The position numbers and the translations under genes are program-made. A DNA stretch of 64,000 bases, taken from positions 534,042 to 598,041 of the forward strand of contig NZ_JACCBX010000002.1 of assembly GCF_013409995.1 (NCBI RefSeq), in the 5' to 3' direction. The notes beneath the pieces were generated by a model. That model saw only the letters and a list, made by a program, of their open reading frames with translations. It did not search any database and had not been told where the DNA came from. Below are positions 36,639-45,499 of the stretch, piece by piece; position 1 is the first letter of the stretch; each line of letters begins with the position of its first letter. Source of the stretch: Neobacillus driksii. Lineage in GTDB: Bacteria > Bacillota > Bacilli > Bacillales > Cytobacillaceae.

Positions 36639-37400
36639 TTACATATCCTCCTTTTTGCCGATGATTGCGAGGAAAATTTCCTCCAATGTGGGCTGCTTCT
36701 CGATATACTCCACTTTCGTTGGCGGGAACATCTCTTTGAGTTCTTTCAGGGTACCGGTTGTGATGATTTTTCCGCCATGCAGGATGGCGATATGGTCAGC
36801 CAGCTGTTCGGCCTCCTCCAAATACTGGGTCGTCAGCAAGATCGTCGTGCCTCCTCCGGCAAGCTCCTTGACGGTATCCCAGACTTCAATCCGCGCTTCG
36901 GGGTCAAGCCCTGTCGTCGGTTCGTCGAGAAAAATGACTTCTGGCGTCCCAATCAGGCTCATGGCGATGTCAAGCCGGCGCTTCATCCCGCCGGAATACT
37001 TATCCGCCCGGCGGTTTGCCGCGTCACGCAGGCTGAATCTTGCAAGTTGATGGTCAGCGACTTGAGCGGGATCGGAAACCCCTCTCAACTTGGCGATCAT
37101 TATCAGGTTTTCCCTTCCTGTGAGCATGCCGTCTAAAGCTGCGAACTGTCCTGTCAAGCTGATGCTCTGGCGAACATGATCCGGTTGACGCTGGATGTCA
37201 AAGCCGCAAAAACAGACTTCGCCGCCATCGGGCTTCATCAGCGTCGAGAGGATGTTGACCGTCGTGGTCTTACCCGAACCATTTGAGCCCAGCAGGGCGA
37301 AAATTTCCCCATGCCGCACCTCAAAATCCACCCCCTTTAAGACTTCCTTATCTTTAAAGGACATTTTTAACCCTTTTACAGAAATCGCTGCATTGCTCAT
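36639..37400 (-). CDS. ABC exporter ATP-binding protein (DrrA-like)
   Basis: 253 residues. Walker A GSNGSGKTT, signature YSGGMKRRLDIA, Walker B VIFLDEPTTGLDPEAR and the C-terminal EKQPTLEEIFLAIIGK of DrrA-type ATPases. AAGGAGG precedes the ATG. Pairs with the permease at 35889. Its promoter region shares a sequence with that of the PadR gene, so PadR probably represses it. Confidence 0.92.
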   Translation of the reverse strand: MSNAAISVKGLKMSFKDKEVLKGVDFEVRHGEIFALLGSNGSGKTTTVNILSTLMKPDGGEVCFCGFDIQRQPDHVRQSISLTGQFAALDGMLTGRENLIMIAKLRGVSDPAQVADHQLARFSLRDAANRRADKYSGGMKRRLDIAMSLIGTPEVIFLDEPTTGLDPEARIEVWDTVKELAGGGTTILLTTQYLEEAEQLADHIAILHGGKIITTGTLKELKEMFPPTKVEYIEKQPTLEEIFLAIIGKKEDM

Positions 37401-37467
37401 ACTTTTTTCCTCCTTATTAATAAGCGCAGCAAGGCGCTAGATTGACTATACTTCACTACTATGTCTG

Positions 37468-37493
37468 ACTGATATTCTGTATTACTTACTACC
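37468..37493. promoter_or_regulatory. Putative PadR operator before the ABC exporter
   Basis: ACTGATATTCTGTATTACTT plus ACTACC matches at 20 or more of 26 positions the sequence at 38492 before padR. GTATTAC-type half sites are typical of PadR operators. Confidence 0.6.
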
Positions 37494-37742
37494 GAGTTAA
37501 ATATATAACTGAATAGTGAAGGTGACACATTTCATTTGTAACCCTCTCTATTCAGTCGAAATGTCTATTGAATTTACTTTTTTCCAATCGCTTCATGATA
37601 CACTGATTCAAATCTTCACGTACTTGCCGACATAGGTTTTAGCGGGAGCCACTTGTTCGTCGGAAAGGAAGCCAGGTCGTCCACAGTGACGGTTTCCATG
37701 GTTAGTGTCCATGCTAGGCGAAACTCCAATTGGAATTCACCG

Positions 37743-38084
37743 TTAGCCACGACCAATCGTATCGTTCAACTTCTTGCGATATTTGTCCTTCCAAGTTTGC
37801 TCATCCCTAACCAAGTCGTCGCAGAAAGCAGCAACATCCTCGCCCGTAAGGTCAATGACTTTCTTGCCTTCCGCTGCTCCTTCCTCGAAGAGATCGAGAA
37901 TACCTACAAAGATACGGCTGCTGTCCTTCCAGTCGGTGGGACCACCACCAGCAGTCCACATATATTTTTGGATAGCTTTGTAAGCGTTGCGGTACTCACT
38001 TGGAAGTGCCTTCGCACGTGCCTCCATCTCCCTCCATTCCCGCTTGTCATCCAAACTTCCGATAATTTTTTCAAATATATTCAT
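37743..38084 (-). CDS. DUF1048 family protein
   Basis: 113 residues starting [21 protein letters not shown], recognised as DUF1048, a small helical family that usually sits beside PadR regulators and ABC exporters. GGAGAG before the ATG. It starts 15 bases after the PadR stop and precedes the exporter genes. Function unknown, perhaps an accessory to the regulator. Confidence 0.9.
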   Translation of the reverse strand: MNIFEKIIGSLDDKREWREMEARAKALPSEYRNAYKAIQKYMWTAGGGPTDWKDSSRIFVGILDLFEEGAAEGKKVIDLTGEDVAAFCDDLVRDEQTWKDKYRKKLNDTIGRG

Positions 38085-38099
38085 TTTACTTCTCTCCTT

Positions 38100-38426
38100 T
38101 TAATTTTTTTTATCCTTAAGTTCGTTTATTTTACTTGATATAAAATCCCACTTTTTCCAAAAAACCTCAAGATGCTCTTGACCTGCTGCGTTGAGTGTGT
38201 AAAATTTTCTCGGCGGTCCCATAGTGGATGGCTTTTTCTCGATGTCCACCAAATTGTTTTTCTCAAGACGCATGGTGATCGTATAAACTGTGCCTTCAAC
38301 TACATCAGTGAAGCCAAGTTCTCGCAGCTGATGCGTGATTTCATAGCCGTAAGTTTCCCCTCGGCTGATGATTTCAAGCACACAACCTTCAAGCACCCCT
38401 TTCAGCATTTCTGTGATGTTTTCCAT
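38100..38426 (-). CDS. PadR-family transcription regulator
   Basis: 108 residues; winged helix (GETYGYEITHQLRELGFTDVVEGTVYTITMRLEKNNLV, then GPPRKFYTLNAAGQEHLE). GGAGG lies before the ATG. Heads the padR-DUF1048 operon upstream of a DrrAB-type exporter, the usual self-regulated drug-response arrangement. Likely binds the repeated sites at 38492 and 37468. Confidence 0.92.
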   Translation of the reverse strand: MENITEMLKGVLEGCVLEIISRGETYGYEITHQLRELGFTDVVEGTVYTITMRLEKNNLVDIEKKPSTMGPPRKFYTLNAAGQEHLEVFWKKWDFISSKINELKDKKN

Positions 38427-38491
38427 TCTTTACCTCCATTTATATTTTACTTAAATTTTTTCAGTACTCTGTAACACAGGTATTTTGTGTT

Positions 38492-38517
38492 ACTGATATT
38501 TAGTATTACTGACTACT
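38492..38517. promoter_or_regulatory. Putative PadR operator before padR
   Basis: ACTGATATTTAGTATTACTG plus ACTACT, near-identical to the site at 37468; adjacent GTGTTAC and GTATTACC half sites suggest several bound dimers. Confidence 0.6.
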
Positions 38518-38864
38518 AGTATATAGTATTACCGATTAGCGTCACTTGTCAATAAAACTTTTCGGCAAAAATCCCTAATTACGACTTCACAGATGTTTTT
38601 ATCCAATTTGTTAGCTTAGACTTTAGCCAGACACGTAATTTTTCTCAAGAAAAGCTAATAATTTAAAAATAATTGGTGAAGGGAGAACTCGCTCATTTAC
38701 GTGCATGATTTACATGTTAAAGTGACCAAAATGATGATTAGTAATACAAACGGTCTCGACTTCGCAAAAAGGCAGGCACTATTCAGTTACAAGCGCATCG
38801 ATTCAATTAATTTGATGCGTTTGTTAACTTAGATATTGGCTTATCAATAAGTTTGTGAAGAAAT
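38518..38864. other. Intergenic region, no gene recognised
   Basis: AT-rich DNA between the padR promoter and the first composite repeat. No coding frame with a ribosome binding site and no RNA gene seen. Confidence 0.4.
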
Positions 38865-38975
38865 ATACTTAAATTAAAATGCTTCGTTAGTGGAACAAAA
38901 AAAAAGGGCTGCCGCAGCAACCCTTTTTTCAACTCTAGCACCCTTTACTTTAAGTGTAATATTTCAAAATTTTTT
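38850..38975 (+). repeat. Composite hairpin repeat, copy 1
   Basis: First copy of the element that separates genes up to 63.9 kb. Parts in order: left arm with CTTCGTTAGT, core hairpin GGGCTGCCGCAGCAACCC flanked by A- and T-runs, and right arm with AACTCTAGCACCC and CTTTAAGTGTAATA. Here an inverted right arm (GTGAAGAAATATACTTAA) also precedes it. Confidence 0.85.
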
Positions 38976-39156
38976 ACCTTGAATATGCTTAAGAGGCAAC
39001 TTTTTTTAATTATCAAAAGCAATTTTTGCAACTTCGGTTACTTGTATGTACCATCAACAACGAAATATAATTTTCCATATCAAACAAAATAATATCAGTG
39101 AACTATCCCTAAAATCTTCTATTACTCAACGTTCCAAAGCAATGTCTAATGGAATA

Positions 39157-39377
39157 TCAATAAATACGGAGAAAATCAATGAATTTACTTAATTCAGAAT
39201 GTTTATAGGAAATCGGGAAGTCTAAGTCGATGTAATCGAGTTGTTCACTTAATAACGCCTCTAAATCCTTGATTAAAGGAGTTAAATCCCATTTGTTAGG
39301 GTCTCCCCCATTATCTACCCAGTTCACAATGTCATTTGGAACATTGAGATCATAGTCATCAAAAAAAGAACCTTTGA
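39157..39377 (-). pseudogene. C-terminal fragment of an unknown acidic protein
   Basis: An open frame of 73 codons without a start, preceded in frame by TAA, reading GSFFDDYDLNVPNDIVNWVD and ending KFIDFLRIY. Asp/Trp-rich composition is like small immunity-type proteins, but I do not recognise the family. Probably a truncated gene. Confidence 0.45.
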
Positions 39378-39395
39378 ATTAGGTAATTTCAATAC

Positions 39396-39833
39396 TTATT
39401 TAATTTCCTCAGCTAACTCTAAAATAATCCCCTCCGGACCACGAACGTAGCATAACTTATAACTTTCTTCATATTGCTGTATCTCACTAAAAATATCAGT
39501 GCCCTTCGTTTTCAAATTGGCAACAACAGCTTCAATATCTTCAACAGCAAATGCAATATGTCGGATACCCAGTGAATTTGCAAAGGGTTGCTGAATATCT
39601 TTTTCATCTAACGGTGTATAAAATTTGATTAGCTCTATCCATGTCTGACCGTCTGGCGTTCCCAATCCTACACACGCTACTTTAACGTCATTAAGCCCAA
39701 CTGCATATCCCATCAACTCTCCTTCCATTTCCCATTCCCCTTTCACCTCAAGTCCAAAATCAAGAAAAAACGCCTTAGCTGCTGTCAGATCATTTACGAT
39801 TACACCCACATGGTCTATTCTATTGATCTTCAT
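39396..39833 (-). CDS. VOC-family protein (methylmalonyl-CoA epimerase/glyoxalase-like)
   Basis: 145 residues starting MKINRIDHVGVIVNDL. Two beta-alpha-beta-beta-beta units with metal ligands in RIDHVGV, TWIELI, IRHIAFAV and IILELAEE. GGAG lies nine bases before this ATG; one three codons upstream touches it. Metal-dependent enzyme of unknown substrate or a resistance protein. A single-gene unit between repeats. Confidence 0.88.
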   Translation of the reverse strand: MKINRIDHVGVIVNDLTAAKAFFLDFGLEVKGEWEMEGELMGYAVGLNDVKVACVGLGTPDGQTWIELIKFYTPLDEKDIQQPFANSLGIRHIAFAVEDIEAVVANLKTKGTDIFSEIQQYEESYKLCYVRGPEGIILELAEEIK

Positions 39834-39920
39834 ATCCCACATCTCCTATGTTCTGTTTTATTTGCAATACTCCGATGCTTAGTTTCCTTTATTCGATTTT
39901 TACTTCGCAATTCCTTTCTG

Positions 39921-39978
39921 CACTAAATTCCCCGTTAACTTAACAAGAAAAAATGATCGCCGTAGCGATCATCATTGG
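39921..39978 (+). repeat. Composite hairpin repeat, copy 2
   Basis: Left arm ACTAAATTCCCCGTTAACTT then core hairpin ATGATCGC-CGTA-GCGATCAT; right arm not evident. Confidence 0.75.
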
Positions 39979-40062
39979 AATCACATCTTTCACTCAATTC
40001 CCATTATTTGAAGAGGATATATTCACTGTTTTGGGGGTTGAATTATGAAAAATGGTAGTTTG

Positions 40063-40491
40063 TCAATTCCAATCAATCGAGCGTAAGTAAAACAATTGAC
40101 CCTTATGATGAATCTCATGGTCAATCATTGTACTAAGCCATATTTTTCCTGGTGCAATAAATCCATTGAAAGCCAGCTGTTGTTCCAAATCAGAATCAGA
40201 TAATAGTTTTAAAGTGGATTTAGTTTTCTCTGTATATTCACTAATGATATTTTTAATATCTTCAATTGTTTCAAAATCATTTGATGAATGGGAAAAAGTA
40301 AATTCACCGTTCTTTATCCCTTATACAAACCTGTCGGATGATACTGCAATGTGAATCGCCAAAGCTCCTAGCGAGAATGCACCACTCCAAGGTTTATAAT
40401 GGATGTGCTCGTTATCAATAAAATCCAATAAATCGTGAAGTACCTTCCTATGACGTATCCAATGCTCAAAATACTCGTTGTCTTTATACAT
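40063..40491 (-). pseudogene. DinB-family protein gene with internal stop
   Basis: Continuous frame of 142 codons, MYKDNEYFEHWIRHRKVLHD to LRSIDWN, broken only by a TAA at 40321-40323 (after SSDRFV). His residues in LAIHIAV and MIDHEIHHKGQ fit the DinB metal site. An otherwise intact DinB gene inactivated by one nonsense change, or read through at low level. Confidence 0.85.
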
Positions 40492-40597
40492 GTAATACCC
40501 GCTCCCGAAAAAATTTTGAATTATTATTTTTATTCTATACTATTAAGCTGAAAACCTTTATTTTAAACATCGATAAGACACTTATTCCTTTTATATT

Positions 40598-40735
40598 ATT
40601 CAACTATCTGCCCCATTAGTGGAACAACAAAAAGCTCTACTCCTTACTGAAGTAAAGCACCCTATAGTTTAAGTACATAAATTGACAAACTTTAATCTAA
40701 TAATAAAAAAAAGGTTACAGCAGCAACGATTTACC
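40598..40735 (+). repeat. Composite hairpin repeat, copy 3
   Basis: Left arm AACTATCTGCCCCATTAGTG, core pairing TTACTGAAGTAA, right arm AAGCACCCTATAGTTTAAGT; a further partial core GGTTACAGCAGCAACG follows. Confidence 0.75.
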
Positions 40736-40769
40736 TTTAAGATGACGCTGAAAATAATGTAAATTTAAA

Positions 40770-41255
40770 TTATTCAGTTACTCTTTGATGTTTCTTTAAT
40801 TTATCTAATATTTTTAGTAATCCTACAAATCCTCTAATTATAAACAAAGTTAAATTTACGAAGCCAAAAGTATGTAATGGTGTCCATTTTTTCCACTTAA
40901 ATAATCTTGTATTCTTTTCCATGTACCATTGACCAATAGTCATGGGAACACTAAATATTAAGCTCTTTAGTAATATTTTCCAAAACTTATCGTTGTATGA
41001 AATCTTAACCCATATAACACTTAAAATCGGGAAAAATAATGTGTCATAAATAATATTTGTTTTAAAAATTTTTGGAAAAGGACGCACAGGATATTCAACT
41101 CTTTTTTTTCCAACAACATATGCATCTATAAGAGAAGAAATTACTCCTTTTGAGAAAAAAATCACGAGATTTTCTCTCATTTTTGGTCCTTTAAATATAA
41201 ATGGTAAAGAAATAAAACATAAAGTTGTAAGTAAATTTAAGAGTTTCTTTTCCAA
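40770..41255 (-). CDS. CBO0543-like membrane protein
   Basis: 161 residues from TTG (MEKKLLNLLTTLCFISLPF) with AAGG upstream. Four membrane segments and the family-like VEYPVRPFPKIFKTNIIYD and FKWKKWTPLHTF. This family of small membrane proteins, common in spore formers, has no known function. Further copies in various states of decay lie at 41432, 41824, 46097 and 46663. Confidence 0.7.
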   Translation of the reverse strand: MEKKLLNLLTTLCFISLPFIFKGPKMRENLVIFFSKGVISSLIDAYVVGKKRVEYPVRPFPKIFKTNIIYDTLFFPILSVIWVKISYNDKFWKILLKSLIFSVPMTIGQWYMEKNTRLFKWKKWTPLHTFGFVNLTLFIIRGFVGLLKILDKLKKHQRVTE

Positions 41256-41431
41256 AAAAATACATCCTTCCAAAAAAAATTAATATTGACAATTATACAA
41301 TTTCCTAATTGAATAAATATTATCCTTTAAAATATTCAAAAAATTTTCTGTAACACACAGCTAAAATATGGGTGAATATACAGTTACAACATCATTTTTT
41401 TTATTAATGCCATATGTCAATGCAAAGGAAT

Positions 41432-41701
41432 TCATGTATGAAACTCACTCCTTTGTGAAAAACAAAACATATAATAAACGAACAATATAAAACGTGATAA
41501 TAATGTAATCCAAGTAATGTACCATTCCCAGTGTATGTATTTGATTAGTTCAGTATATTTTTCAAAACAAAATAGGAAAGTAATTACCTGCTTACACAAA
41601 AGTGCAAATATTACTAGGCGAATTCTATCTTTCGGAATGAACAACATAACTACTGTTGCCAATACGTACACGGATATTATGATCGACCATTCAATTCTCA
41701 T
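41432..41701 (-). CDS. Short CBO0543-like membrane protein, probably internally deleted
   Basis: 89 residues, MRIEWSIIISVYVLATVVMLFIPK then KQVITFLFCFEKYTELIKYIHWEWYITW. Family members I know are about 150-170 residues with a longer stretch between these two parts, so a middle portion seems lost at FCFEKY. May not be functional. Confidence 0.5.
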   Translation of the reverse strand: MRIEWSIIISVYVLATVVMLFIPKDRIRLVIFALLCKQVITFLFCFEKYTELIKYIHWEWYITWITLLSRFILFVYYMFCFSQRSEFHT

Positions 41702-41823
41702 TAGTCTCCCATCGCCGCTCTGTTTGAAACAAGGCTTTGTCCTTAAAGAATCAGTATATAACCTTTTCCAATAGCTAAAAATAAAATAAAAATTTAAAGG
41801 GAAGTTAGAAGGGATAAAGATAA

Positions 41824-42304
41824 ATGCAGGAATTTATAAAAAATTTAGACTTAGGAGCAAAGGGGTTGTGGTTTCCTGTTGCAGCAAGTGTTTTATTTGC
41901 TATAACAGCCCTTATAATCCCCAAAAAAAAATATTTCTTGGAAAGAAATCTATATTACATTTGGGGTTGTAGGATTTGTTACTTGGTTTAGCGATGGTCT
42001 ACTTGCCAGGGGTTTCGACCTTTTTGATGTAGGGGACCCGAGAAAAGCTGGACTTGGAGATATTCTCAGTTATACCTTTATACCAACCTCACTGGCAATA
42101 CTTTATTTAAACTTCCTTACAAAGAATAATAAATGGAAATTGACATTCTGTTTCACTATAATTTCACTTTTAATAGAATTTGGGATGGTCTATGTTGGGT
42201 ATATGAAATTTAAAGGATGGAATTGGTTAATTTCAATTATTGTGTTTCTTATTGCTTTTGGTATTATACTACCAATTCATATTAGGTTTATTAGAAAAGA
42301 GTAA
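41824..42304 (+). pseudogene. CBO0543-like membrane protein gene, frameshift in a run of nine A
   Basis: Starts MQEFIKNLDLGAKGLWFPVA, reads to PKKK in a run of nine A (41923-41937), then stops after about 20 aberrant codons. One base fewer restores ISWKEIYITFGVVGFVTWFS and a long frame to FIRKE at 42304 with three more membrane segments. Slippage in the run could restore the protein. Confidence 0.75.
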
Positions 42305-42334
42305 CAATTGTCTAGACTTAAACGATTTTATTTT

Positions 42335-42425
42335 AAAAAGCCCTTCTCGTGCAAGAGGGTTTTAATTTTTTTATTCAACAAAAGCGCCCGTTACTTTAAG
42401 TGCAATACATCACAAATTATTTAGT
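42335..42425 (+). repeat. Composite hairpin repeat, copy 4
   Basis: Core AAAAGCCCTTCT-CGTGC-AAGAGGGTTTT then right arm AAAGCGCCCGTTACTTTAAG and TACATCACAAAT. Confidence 0.8.
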
Positions 42426-42449
42426 GAAGCAAAATAAATATATTTTCTA

Positions 42450-43070
42450 CTAATTACGTTTACTAATTATTATTTTTCTGTACATTCTATTCATCATTAC
42501 ATTTTTATCTTCATTTATCGTTAAATTTTTATTATTTCTATGGTACATCTCTTCGAAATTCAATCCAATATCTGTTCCTAATACTTTAATAAGTGGTCTA
42601 AGAAGTTTTTTTGGTAAAGATAATTTATGTTCTTTAGATACGAATTTGTCAAAAATAATTATTTTTCCTTCTTTTTTTAAAACCCTTGTCATTTCTGTTA
42701 AACACTTATCTGCATCAGGTACAACAGAAAGAATAAGACTGGCAACTACATAATCAAATGTTTCATTTATAAATTCCATATTTTGAGCATCCATTTCTAT
42801 GAACTTAATAGAGGAATTCTTAAATTTTCCCCTTGCCCGATTTAGCATATCAGGTGAAAAATCAATTGCTGTTATATTCAAATCCGTTGGATTAATTAAC
42901 TCCAAATCAGCACCTGTTCCTACGCCAACAAACAAAACTTTTTGACCACTATTAAAAGGTATCTGCTGAAATATTTGTTTTCGAGCTTTCAAGAAAACTC
43001 CAGAATTAAAAATTCTATCATATATTGGAGACCAGATTCTATATATTACTCTATTCCATGAATTATTCAT
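42450..43070 (-). CDS. Class I SAM-dependent methyltransferase
   Basis: 206 residues. SAM loop VLFVGVGTGADLELI (motif I near 45), ITAIDFSP (motif II), MDAQNMEF and LILSVVPDADKCLTEMTRVLKKEGKIIIFD fit the UbiE/Methyltransf_11 group. Substrate unknown. The start at MNNSWNRVIYRIW has GGAGAGG upstream. Single-gene unit flanked by repeats. Confidence 0.9.
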   Translation of the reverse strand: MNNSWNRVIYRIWSPIYDRIFNSGVFLKARKQIFQQIPFNSGQKVLFVGVGTGADLELINPTDLNITAIDFSPDMLNRARGKFKNSSIKFIEMDAQNMEFINETFDYVVASLILSVVPDADKCLTEMTRVLKKEGKIIIFDKFVSKEHKLSLPKKLLRPLIKVLGTDIGLNFEEMYHRNNKNLTINEDKNVMMNRMYRKIIISKRN

Positions 43071-43137
43071 TACTTTCCTCTCCTAAAGGTTTCTATTGGG
43101 TTTGTTAACTATTTCTATACTAATTATTTGATTTCCT

Positions 43138-43211
43138 CCAATTTAACTAACCTGCCCCGTTACTTCAATAAAGAAAAGCGACAATTGTATTTGAAAAGTC
43201 GCCCAAGTTCA
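43138..43211 (+). repeat. Composite hairpin repeat, copy 5
   Basis: Left arm AACTAACCTGCCCCGTTACT, then core GCGAC...GTCGC; the right arm is absent. Confidence 0.8.
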
Positions 43212-43307
43212 TTATTTTTTTAAAACCTTAGCTAATTTAAACAGGAGAATTCCCAAACCTACTGTAAGAGCTAATATAAAAATAGACATCAGTATATTTG
43301 CTATCAT
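43212..43307 (-). CDS. Small single-pass membrane protein
   Basis: 31 residues, MIANILMSIFILALTVGLGI then LLFKLAKVLKK: one membrane segment and a basic tail. AAAGG lies ten bases before the ATG. Too short for a family call. Sits between two repeat copies like other units of the region. Confidence 0.55.
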   Translation of the reverse strand: MIANILMSIFILALTVGLGILLFKLAKVLKK

Positions 43308-43377
43308 CGACCATCATCCTTTACTGGATACTTAAGCCAACTTTACCACTATTTCCAATGGTTGTATTTTGAACTTT

Positions 43378-43462
43378 TATTGAACTATCCTGCTAGTTAG
43401 TGGTATAAGAAAAGCTGCCAAAATGACAGCTCTCATCTTCAACTCTTGCCCCCAGTTAGTTT
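43378..43462 (+). repeat. Composite hairpin repeat, copy 6
   Basis: Left arm GAACTATCCTGCTAGTTAGT, core AGCTGCC-AAAAT-GACAGCT, right arm AACTCTTGCCCCCAGTTAGT. Confidence 0.8.
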
Positions 43463-43955
43463 AACAAGCCGTTAATTGCTCCAAACTCTTTTCCATAACC
43501 ACTGTTTTAACACGGTAACCATTAGGATTAGTTACAACTTCTTCTTCAGAAACAATATAATCCATTGCCTCATATAAACTTATATTTTGAGATAATGAAG
43601 CTCGAACTCGACATTCCATTTTCATTTTTCCATTTTCATTCGCATATTTCTCAAGCCACAATAAAATAGCCTTTGCAATCCCCTTTCCTCTTGCGTGTGG
43701 TGTTACAGATAATCTTGAAAAATATAACGAATCGTCTTTAATTGTAAATCTTAAAGAACCTAATGGTTCCCCATCTACAAAGCACAATAAGGCTTTTTCT
43801 GAACCGTTTTTAAGTGCATTTAGCAAGGTATCTAGTGATTCATTTAATGCACTTGAAGGAACTTCGAGGAATCGATATTCTTCAAACGCCTCTAACATAA
43901 GCTTATGTACAATTGGAGTTTCTTTCTCATTTGCTAACCTTATATCTAAATTCAT
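43461..43955 (-). CDS. GNAT-family N-acetyltransferase
   Basis: 164 residues starting MNLDIRLANEKETPIVHKLM, GGAGGGAG before the ATG. Acetyl-CoA loop RLSVTPHARGKGIAKAILL and LYEAMDYIV at the end are typical GNAT. Acetylates an unknown amine. Its 3' end touches the right arm of repeat copy 6. Confidence 0.9.
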   Translation of the reverse strand: MNLDIRLANEKETPIVHKLMLEAFEEYRFLEVPSSALNESLDTLLNALKNGSEKALLCFVDGEPLGSLRFTIKDDSLYFSRLSVTPHARGKGIAKAILLWLEKYANENGKMKMECRVRASLSQNISLYEAMDYIVSEEEVVTNPNGYRVKTVVMEKSLEQLTAC

Positions 43956-44117
43956 ATTTTCTCCCTCCCAATAGATACCCAAGGACAACTACACTAACTT
44001 AGTATCTATAGTTAAAATACCACAAAAAATATTAGATAGATGGTTTATGTGAGAAAATCTAACAGGTTATTTTAGGATAAGATTAACTTTTTAATTTATA
44101 TAGTTGTATTTCTTTTT

Positions 44118-44208
44118 TTACTAACCTGCTTCGTTAGTTCAACAAGAAAAAATGATCGCAACAGCGATCATTATCTTTAAATATTGCACCCGGTAGTCAA
44201 TGAAAGAT
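44118..44208 (+). repeat. Composite hairpin repeat, copy 7
   Basis: Left arm ACTAACCTGCTTCGTTAGTT, core ATGATCGC-AACA-GCGATCAT, right arm ATTGCACCCGGTAGTC. Confidence 0.85.
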
Positions 44209-44265
44209 GGGGTCTATCCTTCAAAATCACCTCTTTTTTTATAATGTCACCTGTTTTTCTATCTC

Positions 44266-44748
44266 TTATAAAATAGAAATGGTGAAAAAGTCTATATCAT
44301 GTTGGCAATATACCTCAGCTTTGAACTTTTTGTCTGGCGAAGTTTTTTGTTTCCAAACATATTCATTAACATAGTCATTTTTAATTATTTCATATGAAAT
44401 ACGATTAAAGAGTTCAATATCCCATGAAAACTCATTTGCTACTTTTGTAACCCCTCCATTTATTTTTTCTAGAATTACCCTTTTCTTTTCATAATTTGAT
44501 AACAAAAAATAGGAATCGATATCTAGTTCTACCGAAACTTTAGTAAATCCGTCCAATGTTGTTTTTACAAGTGCATTGTCGTTTGTTTTTTCTACACAAT
44601 TTATCGTTATTTTCTCTGTCCTTTCGGTTTGAAACCGTCCTAATAAATATGTATACATACTAGCTATACATCTAACTTGATCCCGAAACAGAACTCTTTT
44701 TGGTTTCCACTTATTTTCATAATAAAGACTTATATCAGCTTCGGTCAT
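44266..44748 (-). CDS. Hypothetical protein, start uncertain
   Basis: 160 residues from MTEADISLYYENKWKPKRVL, no recognised family; soluble, with Lys- and Asn-rich strands. The frame stays open upstream through a run of ten A (RFTFKKKIEDIQRLILDKG) into the left arm of repeat copy 8 without a start codon, so the true N-terminus may have been cut by the repeat. Confidence 0.55.
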   Translation of the reverse strand: MTEADISLYYENKWKPKRVLFRDQVRCIASMYTYLLGRFQTERTEKITINCVEKTNDNALVKTTLDGFTKVSVELDIDSYFLLSNYEKKRVILEKINGGVTKVANEFSWDIELFNRISYEIIKNDYVNEYVWKQKTSPDKKFKAEVYCQHDIDFFTISIL

Positions 44749-44832
44749 CCCTTTATCTAATATTAGTCTTTGGATATCTTCTATTTTTTTTTTAAAGGTA
44801 AATCTTATTTCTCTTTCAAATCTGAAAAATCC

Positions 44833-44920
44833 TTCTTCGACTAAACTTCTCCGTTACTTGAATAAAAAAAGCCGAGGAGAATGGCAGCTGATCCTTAACT
44901 CAAGCACCTGTTACTTAATA
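44833..44920 (+). repeat. Composite hairpin repeat, copy 8
   Basis: Left arm ACTAAACTTCTCCGTTACTT, core AGCCGAGGAGAATGGCAGCT (imperfect), right arm AACTCAAGCACCTGTTACTT. Confidence 0.8.
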
Positions 44921-45311
44921 AACTTTTTGATTTTAAGTCTATAATATCTACTAACTTATCTATGGTTCCAAAACACTTTTCGATTTCAGGTAAATGATAA
45001 AAAGTACTCGTTGTTTCAATGTTATCTACTTCATTGTTCGGTGAATAAAGATAAATTTTTTTACCATTCCCAATAGCAATACCTAGTTCAATATGGCTTC
45101 CTTTTCCTGCTGGTAATAAAACTACAACAAAATCAGCTTTTATTACAGCATTTTTCTCCTTTTGACCTATCGCCTTTAGTTCTTCAAATGTTGTTACGTT
45201 TTCATTTACAGTCCAATCATATGTATGGATAAATCCTTTATCTTTTAACTTTTTACTAACATACCTAACTTTTTCTATATTTTTAAAGCTAGATGCTATA
45301 TAAAATTTCAT
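44895..45311 (-). CDS. Nucleoside 2-deoxyribosyltransferase-like protein
   Basis: 138 residues starting MKFYIASSFKNIEKVRYVSKK. The FYIASSF strand, DFVVVLLPAGKGSHIELGIAIG with the nucleophile-type Glu, and the small Rossmann-like fold fit this family, which cleaves or transfers deoxyribose of nucleosides. GGGAGAG precedes two adjacent ATGs; the second is chosen. The 3' end lies within the right arm of repeat copy 8. Confidence 0.8.
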   Translation of the reverse strand: MKFYIASSFKNIEKVRYVSKKLKDKGFIHTYDWTVNENVTTFEELKAIGQKEKNAVIKADFVVVLLPAGKGSHIELGIAIGNGKKIYLYSPNNEVDNIETTSTFYHLPEIEKCFGTIDKLVDIIDLKSKSLLSNRCLS

Positions 45312-45359
45312 CATATCTCTCCCTTTTTTTCAGATTTTAACATATACCTGAACACCTCT

Positions 45360-45482
45360 TATTAAACTATCCTGCTCGTTAGTTTAAGTACAATAATTCA
45401 CAATCTTATTCTAAGAAATGTCACTATTATTATATCGGTGTAATAACAAAAAAACAGAAACTGTATGGCTTCTGTTTTTTTA
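45360..45482 (+). repeat. Composite hairpin repeat, copy 9 (fused arms) and a terminator
   Basis: Left and right arms are fused (AAACTATCCTGCTCGTTAGT running into TTAAGTACAATAATTCACAA). The hairpin AAAAAACAGAA / TTCTGTTTTTT at 45448-45480 follows and ends the minus-strand gene at 45500. Confidence 0.8.
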
Positions 45483-45499
45483 CGTGAGTATCACATCAG

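Noticed and set aside
37640..37742. Short minus frame between DUF1048 and the ABC ATPase (LAWTLTMETVTVDDLASF)
   Set aside because: No start or family match; may be a remnant but cannot be supported.
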